From: an uncultured Lachnospiraceae bacterium
GTDB lineage: Bacteria; Bacillota; Clostridia; Lachnospirales; Lachnospiraceae
Direction: 5' to 3'
Assembly: GCA_947177465.1 (NCBI GenBank)
Contig: CAMWUP010000101.1
Span: forward strand, 1-7,304
Length of the DNA: 7,304 nucleotides
Both the position numbers and the translations under genes were made by a program. Below the pieces are notes generated by a model, which saw nothing but the letters and a program-made list of their open reading frames with translations, was not told the DNA's origin and did not search any database. Below, piece by piece: positions 1-5,443 of this stretch (positions within the stretch are counted from its first letter, which is position 1; each line of letters opens with the position of its first letter).

Positions 1-114
1 CGCTATTGTCTGTGCAGACGCGCTCCCGCTCTATGAAAACGCAGCGGCACATAAGGCGCCAAAATACGGCGCCTAAATGCCGGCGTTTTCAAAAGGTCTG
101 CCCGGACAATAGCG
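1..114. repeat. Nested palindrome, left part of intergenic repeat cluster
   Basis: Positions 1-19 pair with 96-114, with one G-U wobble (11/104) and one mismatch (13/102). Inside this, 34-42 pairs perfectly with 83-91, 45-48 with 79-82, and 54-60 (AGGCGCC) with 68-74 (GGCGCCT) around a 7-nt loop. The whole stretch can therefore fold into one long interrupted hairpin. The outer arm starts at the first base of the window, so the true left end may lie outside. There is no run of T after it on either strand, so a simple terminator is unlikely. It may be an intergenic palindromic repeat or a structured RNA; its function is unknown. Confidence 0.7.
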
Positions 115-138
115 CCGCTGACGGCTGAAACCGGAAAA

Positions 139-176
139 ATGCTATGTTTTGTAGCCTCCGCTACAAAACACTGCAT
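139..176. repeat. Short strong hairpin
   Basis: TGTTTTGTAGC (145-155) and GCTACAAAACA (160-170) form a perfect 11-bp stem with a 4-nt CTCC loop. After a 2x2 internal loop, ATGC (139-142) pairs with GCAT (173-176). On the minus strand the loop reads GGAG. No T-tract follows the stem on either side, so it does not look like a standard intrinsic terminator. Its role is unknown. Confidence 0.7.
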
Positions 177-239
177 GGCAAGTTTGCGGAAAACATGCGA
201 CGATATGGTCCACGCTAGTTACTGCAAGCGCACCGACCA

Positions 240-373
240 GCCTGTACAGCAGACCATTCCCTCAGAGCCCGTTAAGAAACGTCAGCACTTGGTGAGGTTC
301 TTTCGAGCCTAGTACTGCTACGTTTCTTTTCGAGCGAAAGCGCGGCTATGAGGGAATGGTCTGCTGTACAGGC
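240..373. repeat. Long palindromic element with 25-bp perfect arms
   Basis: Positions 240-264 are the exact reverse complement of 349-373 (25 bp; outer ends GCCTGTACAG and CTGTACAGGC). Further in, AGCC (266-269) matches GGCT (344-347), AAGAAACG (274-281) matches CGTTTCTT (321-328), and CAGCA-type pairing (284-287 with 316-319) continues the stem. The element is about 134 bp and non-coding. Candidates are a non-autonomous mobile or REP-like intergenic repeat, or a structured RNA. I see no target-site duplication immediately outside the arms. Confidence 0.8.
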
Positions 374-413
374 GTGACTTGCTGCAAAACCCAATATAAC
401 TGACGATGGGCGC

Positions 414-449
414 AAAAAAAGCCTTGAAGCTCTCACTCCAAGACTTTTT
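414..449 (-). terminator. Intrinsic terminator downstream of yajC
   Basis: Read on the minus strand, a stem of about 14 bp starts AAAAAGTCTTGGAG and closes with CTTCAAGGC, using a few G-U pairs. It is followed by a run of seven T. It begins 14 bp past the yajC stop codon, so it should end the leftward transcript there. The plus strand also has a short T-run at 445-449, so weak bidirectional function is possible. Confidence 0.8.
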
Positions 450-462
450 ACATGCTGATTTC

Positions 463-807
463 TTACGCCTCACCCGGCTTTTCCACACGGCTGATTGCCG
501 ATTTCTCCATCGGGATACGGCAGTTCTTGTTGTTACCGAATTCCACAATTACCGTATCATCATTGATATCGATTACTATGCCGATAAAGCCTGATGTTGT
601 CAGCACGCAGTCACCGTTTTCTAATGATGACAACATAGCTGCCAGCTTTTTCCTTTCCTTTCGCTGCGGTCTGAAAAGGAAAAACCACATAGCGGCAATC
701 ATTCCGCCGTATATGATAATCGTCATCAATAAAGTACCGCCCGCGCTGCCTGCTACAGCCGCATCTGCGCTTCCTGCCGCTCCTGCTTCCGCAAGTAAAA
801 TACCCAT
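463..807 (-). CDS. yajC: YajC, Sec translocase accessory subunit
   Basis: YajC is a small inner-membrane protein that associates with SecDF and the SecYEG protein channel; it is usually dispensable. The 114 residues fit the family: a short Gly/Ala-rich N-terminus (residues 5-24), one membrane segment (about 25-45), the hallmark FRPQRKERKK directly after it (45-54), and the small beta-rich domain with GDCVLTTSGFIG (65-76), DDTVIVE (83-89) and the AISRV end. An open frame runs upstream to 885, but ATG at 807 is chosen because AGGAGG lies 7 bases before it and the conserved protein begins there. It lies 93 bp downstream of tgt, the classic tgt-yajC order. A terminator follows where secD/secF is often found, so secDF is not directly co-transcribed here. 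Confidence 0.93.
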   Translation of the reverse strand: MGILLAEAGAAGSADAAVAGSAGGTLLMTIIIYGGMIAAMWFFLFRPQRKERKKLAAMLSSLENGDCVLTTSGFIGIVIDINDDTVIVEFGNNKNCRIPMEKSAISRVEKPGEA

Positions 808-814
808 GTTCTGT

Positions 815-820
815 CCTCCT
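815..820 (-). promoter_or_regulatory. Ribosome binding site that fixes the yajC start
   Basis: On the minus strand AGGAGG sits 7 bases before ATG at 807. The upstream in-frame start at 885 has no comparable site, and the 26 extra residues do not resemble YajC. This supports the shorter 114-residue protein. Confidence 0.85.
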
Positions 821-856
821 GTACCTGTCCTACCTATTTGTGGACATCTATTGCAT

Positions 857-885
857 ATCATACACAACTTCCCGTCATAGGGCAA
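857..885 (-). promoter_or_regulatory. Candidate sigma-A-type promoter for yajC
   Basis: On the minus strand TTGCCC (885-880) and TATGAT (862-857) are separated by exactly 17 bases. They match the -35 consensus at 4 of 6 positions and the -10 at 5 of 6. The promoter lies in the 93-bp gap between tgt and yajC, so yajC may be transcribed independently as well as by read-through from tgt. Inferred from sequence only. Confidence 0.55.
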
Positions 886-900
886 GCATTTTATAAATTT

Positions 901-2028
901 TTAATCCTGTGACATGCTTTGCAGCTTCTGTTTTTTGTAAGCCGCAAACTCTCCGGCATCCAGCGCATCCCTGATTTCCTCCATCATAGTGTTGTAAAAA
1001 TAGAGATTATGCAGCACACAGAGACGCATACCGAGCATCTCCTTTGCTTTGAGCAGGTGTCGGATATATGCCCTGGAATACCGCCTGCAGGCTGGACAGT
1101 TACATCCCTCCTCTATCGGGCGCGAATCCAGTTCATATTTTGCATTAAATAAATTGATTTTGCCACGGTTTGTATAAAGATGTCCATGTCTTCCGTTTCT
1201 GGTCGGATACACGCAGTCAAAAAAATCCACGCCTCGCTCCACGCTCTCCAGTATATTGGCAGGCGTTCCCACTCCCATCAGGTATACCGGTTTATCCTTC
1301 GGCAGAAAAGGAATGGTCTCCTCCAGAATATGATACATCTCTTCATGCGTTTCCCCGACGGCAAGTCCGCCAACTGCATAGCCGTCCAGCTCCAGCTCTG
1401 ATATAAGCTTTGCATGTTCAATTCGGATATCCGGATAGACCGCTCCCTGATTAATGGCAAAAAGAAGCTGCTGTTTGTTGATGGTATCCTCCATTCCGTT
1501 CAGCCGCTGCATTTCCTTTTTGCACCGCGCAAGCCATCTTGTGGTGCGCTCTACGGAATTTTTCACATAGGTTCTGTCCGCCCTCGCACTCGGACACTCG
1601 TCAAATGCCATCGCGATAGTGGATGCTAGATTGGATTGTATCTGCATACTCTCCTCAGGACCCATGAAAATTTTCCGCCCGTCTATATGAGAATTAAAAT
1701 AAACGCCCTCTTCCTTTATTTTGCGAAGACCCGCCAGAGAAAAAACCTGAAAGCCTCCCGAATCTGTAAGAATGGGCCTGTCCCAGGACATAAACCGGTG
1801 AAGCCCGCCAAGCTGTTTTATGATTTTATCGCCAGGTCTGACATGCAGGTGATAAGTATTTGACAACTCCACCTGTGTGTGAATTTCCTCCAAATCCTGT
1901 GTAGAAACCGCGCCCTTGATTGCAGCCGCTGTCCCCACATTCATAAATACCGGCGTCTGGATAACGCCATGCACCGTATGAAACTCGCCCCTTTTGGCTC
2001 TCCCCTCCTGCTTTAACAAACGAAACAT
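901..2028 (-). CDS. tgt: tRNA-guanine transglycosylase (queuine tRNA-ribosyltransferase)
   Basis: Tgt swaps guanine at the wobble position of GUN-anticodon tRNAs (Tyr, His, Asn, Asp) for preQ1, a step in queuosine synthesis; it acts in the cytoplasm. The 375 residues match the normal bacterial length. Visible landmarks are TDSGGFQVFSL with the conserved Asp89, GGLAVGE (220-226), DFFDCVYPTRNGRHG with the expected nucleophile Asp271, and the zinc site Cys309, Cys311, Cys314 and His340. The loop usually written QGG reads NQGA here (193-196), a mild variation. The start ATG at 2028 gives the typical MFRLLKQEGRAKRGE opening. A GGGAGG site lies 11 bases upstream, inside the end of the preceding gene, whose stop is only 3 bp away, so translational coupling is likely. 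No queA is seen in the window. Confidence 0.97.
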   Translation of the reverse strand: MFRLLKQEGRAKRGEFHTVHGVIQTPVFMNVGTAAAIKGAVSTQDLEEIHTQVELSNTYHLHVRPGDKIIKQLGGLHRFMSWDRPILTDSGGFQVFSLAGLRKIKEEGVYFNSHIDGRKIFMGPEESMQIQSNLASTIAMAFDECPSARADRTYVKNSVERTTRWLARCKKEMQRLNGMEDTINKQQLLFAINQGAVYPDIRIEHAKLISELELDGYAVGGLAVGETHEEMYHILEETIPFLPKDKPVYLMGVGTPANILESVERGVDFFDCVYPTRNGRHGHLYTNRGKINLFNAKYELDSRPIEEGCNCPACRRYSRAYIRHLLKAKEMLGMRLCVLHNLYFYNTMMEEIRDALDAGEFAAYKKQKLQSMSQD

Positions 2029-2031
2029 ATA

Positions 2032-3093
2032 CTACAGGTCCTCCCAGAACTCTTCCAATGTAATACCCTTTTCCGTAATGACCGTGGCCGCTTCCACGCC
2101 CACATACCGGAAATGCCACGGTTCATAGCCGATTCCCGTGATATATTCCTTGCCCTCCGGATAACGCAGAATAAAACCATACTCATAACTGTGCGCCGCG
2201 AGCCACTGCCCCGCCGCCGTATCCGCAAACCCCGTATCCAGCCTGAGATAACTGCTGCTGTAAAAATCTATTGCCAGTCCAATCCTATGCTCGCTGGCAT
2301 TGGGCGAAGTAGTCGACATGGATGCTGTCTTGTATGCATCCATGTAGGACATGCCTGCATTCATATAACGGGTTATCTTTTTCTCAAACAAATACGTCTG
2401 TCTGTTGTAATCCCTGTATGGAGAGCAGACCACCAAATCCACGCCATCATCCTTTGCCGCCTGCATCATAGCAAGCAGCTCTTCTAATATCCGCTCGTCA
2501 CACTGCATACTTCCGGTTATGGTTCCCAACGGAAAAGTATAATCCTCCGGTATGGAATGTTGCTTATTGATTAAAATCAGACGCCAGTCCGATGCATCAA
2601 ATACATAATCACTGTAATCCGACTCCGGCATACCTGCCGCTGCCGTTTCGTTTTCCACTGTTTCCACCAGATTTCTGTAATCACTGTTGCTTTCTAAAAT
2701 TTCCTCCAGTGTATAAGTATCCAGTTCCACGTCAGACAAAAGCGCCACATCATCGTAAGTTTCCATATCGTCAGTTTCAATATCGATAACGGCAACCTCC
2801 GCCTCGTTGACCTCCTGCTCTGCTGCAAGCTGCGCGCCGCCCGCTAAAAGAGCCGCTTCCTCTCCCTGCCTGTCAAGACTTTCCGGCATGGCAAAGCTGC
2901 TGCCTACCACTAGAAAAAGCAGTAACAAAACAGCACAGGAATACCGCTTGCCATTATCGACAAGATTACGGCCTGTGTGATAAGCCAGAAGAACCACCGT
3001 CATATAGATTGCCATGGGGAACTTCAGCCATTTGTGTTTTTTTACCTTCGCGCCACATCGGGCTACGAATTTTTCCCGAAATGTTTTTTTCAT
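2032..3093 (-). CDS. M15/VanY-family D-alanyl-D-alanine carboxypeptidase, membrane-linked
   Basis: M15B peptidases are zinc enzymes that remove the terminal D-Ala from peptidoglycan stem peptides. The C-terminal half carries the family motifs: SPYRDYNRQ (224-232), SEHRIGLAID with zinc ligands His269 and Asp276, and EPWHFRYVG with catalytic Glu324 and zinc ligand His327. The N-terminus is strongly basic, then has a weak hydrophobic stretch (25-38) and a strong one (51-69), followed by a long acidic linker (about 70-160). The catalytic domain is thus probably outside the cell, anchored or released after a possible SFA-M cleavage site. Start chosen at 3093 (353 residues): AGGAAG lies 4 bases upstream, while the longer frame to 3177 runs through the probable promoter. 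It is the first gene of the leftward set, 3 bp before tgt. Nothing nearby (no vanH/A/X or two-component pair) suggests glycopeptide resistance, so ordinary wall remodelling is likelier. Confidence 0.88.
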   Translation of the reverse strand: MKKTFREKFVARCGAKVKKHKWLKFPMAIYMTVVLLAYHTGRNLVDNGKRYSCAVLLLLFLVVGSSFAMPESLDRQGEEAALLAGGAQLAAEQEVNEAEVAVIDIETDDMETYDDVALLSDVELDTYTLEEILESNSDYRNLVETVENETAAAGMPESDYSDYVFDASDWRLILINKQHSIPEDYTFPLGTITGSMQCDERILEELLAMMQAAKDDGVDLVVCSPYRDYNRQTYLFEKKITRYMNAGMSYMDAYKTASMSTTSPNASEHRIGLAIDFYSSSYLRLDTGFADTAAGQWLAAHSYEYGFILRYPEGKEYITGIGYEPWHFRYVGVEAATVITEKGITLEEFWEDL

Positions 3094-3097
3094 TTTT

Positions 3098-3103
3098 CTT
3101 CCT
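3098..3103 (-). promoter_or_regulatory. Ribosome binding site that fixes the M15 peptidase start
   Basis: AGGAAG on the minus strand lies 4 bases before ATG at 3093. It supports this start over the in-frame codon at 3177, which would add 28 residues encoded by promoter-like AT-rich DNA. Confidence 0.7.
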
Positions 3104-3124
3104 GTCAGTAAAAGGCTATACGAA

Positions 3125-3138
3125 ATTATAATATCATA
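3125..3138 (-). promoter_or_regulatory. -10-like elements for the peptidase-tgt transcript
   Basis: On the minus strand a perfect TATAAT (3130-3125) and a TATGAT (3138-3133) stand 30-45 bp before the peptidase start codon. No good TTGACA-like box is found at the right distance from either, so only the -10 part is called. Confidence 0.4.
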
Positions 3139-3190
3139 CTTTTCTGAACATTGCATTACTTTTTCTACAAAATTCAAATATTTTTTAACC

Positions 3191-3214
3191 CTTTTTACTC
3201 TTTTTACTCTTTTT
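3191..3214 (+). repeat. 9-bp tandem repeat in the divergent promoter region
   Basis: The unit CTTTTTACT occurs twice exactly and a third time as CTTTTT. It sits in a T-rich stretch (about 3178-3215) just upstream of the aroC promoter candidate. It may act as an AT-rich upstream element, or be simple low-complexity sequence. Confidence 0.6.
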
Positions 3215-3217
3215 GTA

Positions 3218-3247
3218 TTGCAACTGCCTCTAATTTTATTGTATGAT
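3218..3247 (+). promoter_or_regulatory. Candidate promoter for aroC
   Basis: TTGCAA (3218-3223; 4 of 6 to consensus) and TATGAT (3242-3247; 5 of 6) are 18 bases apart, preceded by a T-rich tract. This would give a 5' leader of roughly 70 nt. That leader holds only small stems (3257-3262 with 3276-3281; AATTGT/ACAATT at 3286-3301), and no recognisable T-box or riboswitch. Confidence 0.5.
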
Positions 3248-3324
3248 TGAAAAACGAAGCAGACATGCGGTTTTACTGCTTGAGAAATTGTCTTAACAAT
3301 TCAGAAAAAGGATGGAAAAAATAA

Positions 3325-4425
3325 ATGAGCGGTTCATCATATGGCACTATTTTTAAAATTACAACCTGGGGCGAATCCCACGGCAAAGCGCTCGGCGTGG
3401 TGGTAGACGGCTGCCCTGCCGGTCTTTCTCTTTCCGAGGCCGACATTCAGCCCTATCTTGACAGAAGAAAGCCTGGGCAGAGCCGGATTGCGACCCCCCG
3501 CAGAGAAGACGACACCGTGGAAATCCTCTCCGGCGTATTTGAAGGGCGCACCACAGGGACCCCCATCTCCCTAATCGTAAAAAACACTTCCCAGCGCTCG
3601 ACAGACTACAGCGAAATTGCCTCCTTCTACCGCCCGGGACATGCTGACTATACCTTTGACGCCAAGTATGGCTTTCGTGACTACAGAGGCGGCGGACGTT
3701 CCTCCGGACGTGAAACCATCGGACGCGTGGCGGCAGGCGCCATCGCCGCAAAGCTTCTCGGCGAGCTCGGCATATGCCTCACCGCCTACACACGCTCCAT
3801 CGGTCCCGTAGAAGCTGACCTATCCGTTTTTGACAGAGAAGCTATCCTGTCAACACCCACGGCCATGCCGGATTATGAAGCTTCCGCGCGTGCGGAGAGC
3901 TATTTGAAGGATACTATGACGGAGCTTGATTCCGCAGGCGGCATTATGGAGTGTCTGATAGAAGGTATGCCTGCCGGCATCGGCGAGCCGGTGTTTGAGA
4001 AATTAGATGCCAACCTAAGCAAGGCGGTTATGTCCATCGGCGCTGTCAAAGCGGTAGAAATCGGAGACGGCGTTCTGGTATCCCATGCAAAAGGCAGCAG
4101 CAATAACGACGCCTTCTGTATGAACGGCGCCGCAGTATCCAAAAAAACCAATCACGCGGGCGGCATTTTAGGCGGCATGAGCGACGGCTCTCCCATTTTA
4201 ATCCGCGCCCACGTAAAGCCCACACCATCTATCTTCAGATTGCAGGAAACTGTAGATAAAAATAACCGGGAAATATCCGTCCAGATAAAAGGACGTCATG
4301 ACCCGGTTATCGTTCCGCGCGCCGTTGTCGTCATGGAAGCCATGGCAGCGCTTACCATCACCGACGCTCTTTTACTCAATATGAGTGCACGCACGGAGCG
4401 TATTATAGATTTTTATCGAAAATAG
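3325..4425 (+). CDS. aroC: Chorismate synthase
   Basis: AroC catalyses the last shikimate-pathway step, 5-enolpyruvylshikimate-3-phosphate to chorismate, using reduced FMN; it acts in the cytoplasm as a homotetramer. The 366 residues are full length. Conserved blocks are all present: TTWGESHG with His19, RRKPGQSRIATPRREDD (47-63), SGVFEGRTTGTPI (69-81), RPGHAD with His106, KYGFRDYRGGGRSSGRET (114-131), DSAGGIMEC (202-210), NHAGGILGGMSDG (276-288) and GRHDP with Asp326. ATG at 3325 gives the canonical MSGSSYG start; AAGGA lies 12 bases upstream, slightly far. The gene stands alone on its strand, divergent from the peptidase-tgt set. Its last 23 bp overlap the convergent regulator gene. No other aro gene is in view. 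Confidence 0.98.
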   Translation: MSGSSYGTIFKITTWGESHGKALGVVVDGCPAGLSLSEADIQPYLDRRKPGQSRIATPRREDDTVEILSGVFEGRTTGTPISLIVKNTSQRSTDYSEIASFYRPGHADYTFDAKYGFRDYRGGGRSSGRETIGRVAAGAIAAKLLGELGICLTAYTRSIGPVEADLSVFDREAILSTPTAMPDYEASARAESYLKDTMTELDSAGGIMECLIEGMPAGIGEPVFEKLDANLSKAVMSIGAVKAVEIGDGVLVSHAKGSSNNDAFCMNGAAVSKKTNHAGGILGGMSDGSPILIRAHVKPTPSIFRLQETVDKNNREISVQIKGRHDPVIVPRAVVVMEAMAALTITDALLLNMSARTERIIDFYRK

Positions 4426-5413
4426 ACCGCTGCTCTTTTGAAACGCCCGCCACAGACTCCCTGTATACAATGGAGCAGTCTATGGTTACCACCCTTGCAC
4501 CCGCATTGGGAGTTTCCAGCCTTCGCTTCATCAGACTCACCGCCTGCTCCGCCATAAACTTACGTTTGACATGTACGGATGTGATTGGCGGCTCCGATAT
4601 CTCGGCATACAAAACATCGTCAAAGCCGACCACGCTGATATCCTCCGGTACCTTCAGCCCCTTCTGCTTCAACTGCCGGATTAACAGGTACGCGGCGTGG
4701 TCGTTATTGCATACAAACGCGGTGGGCAGCTTATCCGGCAGGGCAAATTCCTGCAAAATTCCTCTATCGTTCCTATCATCAATCCGGTTCTTTGGATTGA
4801 TTTCCAGATTTTCCTCCAAAAGCGCTTTGCAATACCCCAGATACCTGTCGTTGACACTGTTGGTATAATTTTTATTTCCGAGAAAGCAAATTTCCCGATG
4901 TCCCTGCTCCAGCAGATAGCTGGTCAGTTCATAGCTCGTCTGATAGCTGTTGGATATCACGGAATCCGCTTCGATGCCGCGGTAATAAAAATCGAGGCAC
5001 ACCACGGGAATCCTTCGCTCCACAATGCCGGAAACAAACCTTTTGGAAAACTGCCCCAAAAGCATAATGGCATCGTTTTCCAGAACCACCGGATTCAGGT
5101 ACAGATTTCTCTCATCCTCCCTGTTCACATAAATCATGGAAAATTTCATGCTGCTGCGCCACTCCTGCTCCGTCAGCCGCTTATATAATTCATTATAAAA
5201 TTTTTCATTCGGCTCAAAGTAAACCTCTGAAAAGAGAACGGCAATCCGGTACTTTACCCTTTTTTTGTACTCATACCCCATTTCCTCGGCTTTTTTGAAA
5301 ATAGCCTGCTTTGTCTCCTCCGAAATGTCCTCGCTGTCATGAAAACACTTGGACACCGTCATTTTGGAGACGCCCAATTCTCTTGCTATATCCTGCATGG
5401 ATACCTTTTTCAT
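4403..5413 (-). CDS. LacI/GalR-family transcriptional regulator
   Basis: A repressor-type protein of 336 residues. An N-terminal helix-turn-helix (about 4-23, MQDIARELGVSKMTVSKCF) is followed by ISEETKQAIFKKAEEMGY. A sugar-binding-protein-like effector domain (about 55-322) has GHREICFLGN (171-180), DRYLGY (189-194), CNNDHAA (235-241) and DISVVGFDDV..AEISEPPITSV (258-280). The usual hinge helix (ARxL type) between the two domains is missing or very short: MGYEYKKR leads straight into YRIAVLF. Start ATG at 5413 has GGGGGT upstream. It lies 30 bp after the GH13 gene on the same strand, so it is probably the last gene of that operon and controls it; the operators are expected beyond the right edge. 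Its end overlaps aroC by 23 bp. Confidence 0.93.
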   Translation of the reverse strand: MKKVSMQDIARELGVSKMTVSKCFHDSEDISEETKQAIFKKAEEMGYEYKKRVKYRIAVLFSEVYFEPNEKFYNELYKRLTEQEWRSSMKFSMIYVNREDERNLYLNPVVLENDAIMLLGQFSKRFVSGIVERRIPVVCLDFYYRGIEADSVISNSYQTSYELTSYLLEQGHREICFLGNKNYTNSVNDRYLGYCKALLEENLEINPKNRIDDRNDRGILQEFALPDKLPTAFVCNNDHAAYLLIRQLKQKGLKVPEDISVVGFDDVLYAEISEPPITSVHVKRKFMAEQAVSLMKRRLETPNAGARVVTIDCSIVYRESVAGVSKEQRSIFDKNL

Positions 5414-5443
5414 TCCTACACCCCCAATACTTTCATTCCTTTT

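Noticed and set aside
1..413. Known structured RNA (tmRNA, 6S, SRP RNA, RNase P) or CRISPR array
   Set aside because: None of the conserved cores of these RNAs is seen, and there are no regularly spaced direct repeats.
318..548. Small minus-strand open frame of 76 codons overlapping the end of yajC
   Set aside because: It runs in another frame through yajC, the terminator and one arm of the palindrome; Arg/Ser-rich, with no binding site and no recognisable domain.
808..885. Longer YajC with 26 extra N-terminal residues
   Set aside because: The added part covers the promoter candidate and the ribosome binding site, and a strong AGGAGG stands before the internal ATG.
2013..2228. Arg-rich minus-strand open frame at the peptidase/tgt junction
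   Set aside because: Out-of-frame shadow of the M15 peptidase gene, whose motifs are intact in the main frame.
2032..3093. Glycopeptide resistance gene vanY
   Set aside because: The peptidase domain fits, but no vanH/vanA/vanX or vanRS genes are nearby and its partner is tgt, so a housekeeping carboxypeptidase is more likely.
3248..3324. Possible riboswitch or T-box in the aroC leader
   Set aside because: The leader is about 70 nt with only short stems; no T-box sequence, specifier loop or known aptamer core is visible.
3359..3751. 130-codon minus-strand open frame inside aroC
   Set aside because: Antisense to conserved aroC sequence; its composition is Arg/Cys-rich, as expected from a shadow frame.
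4697..5188. 163-codon plus-strand open frame inside the LacI-type gene
   Set aside because: Antisense to a clear regulator gene, with no domain or start signals.
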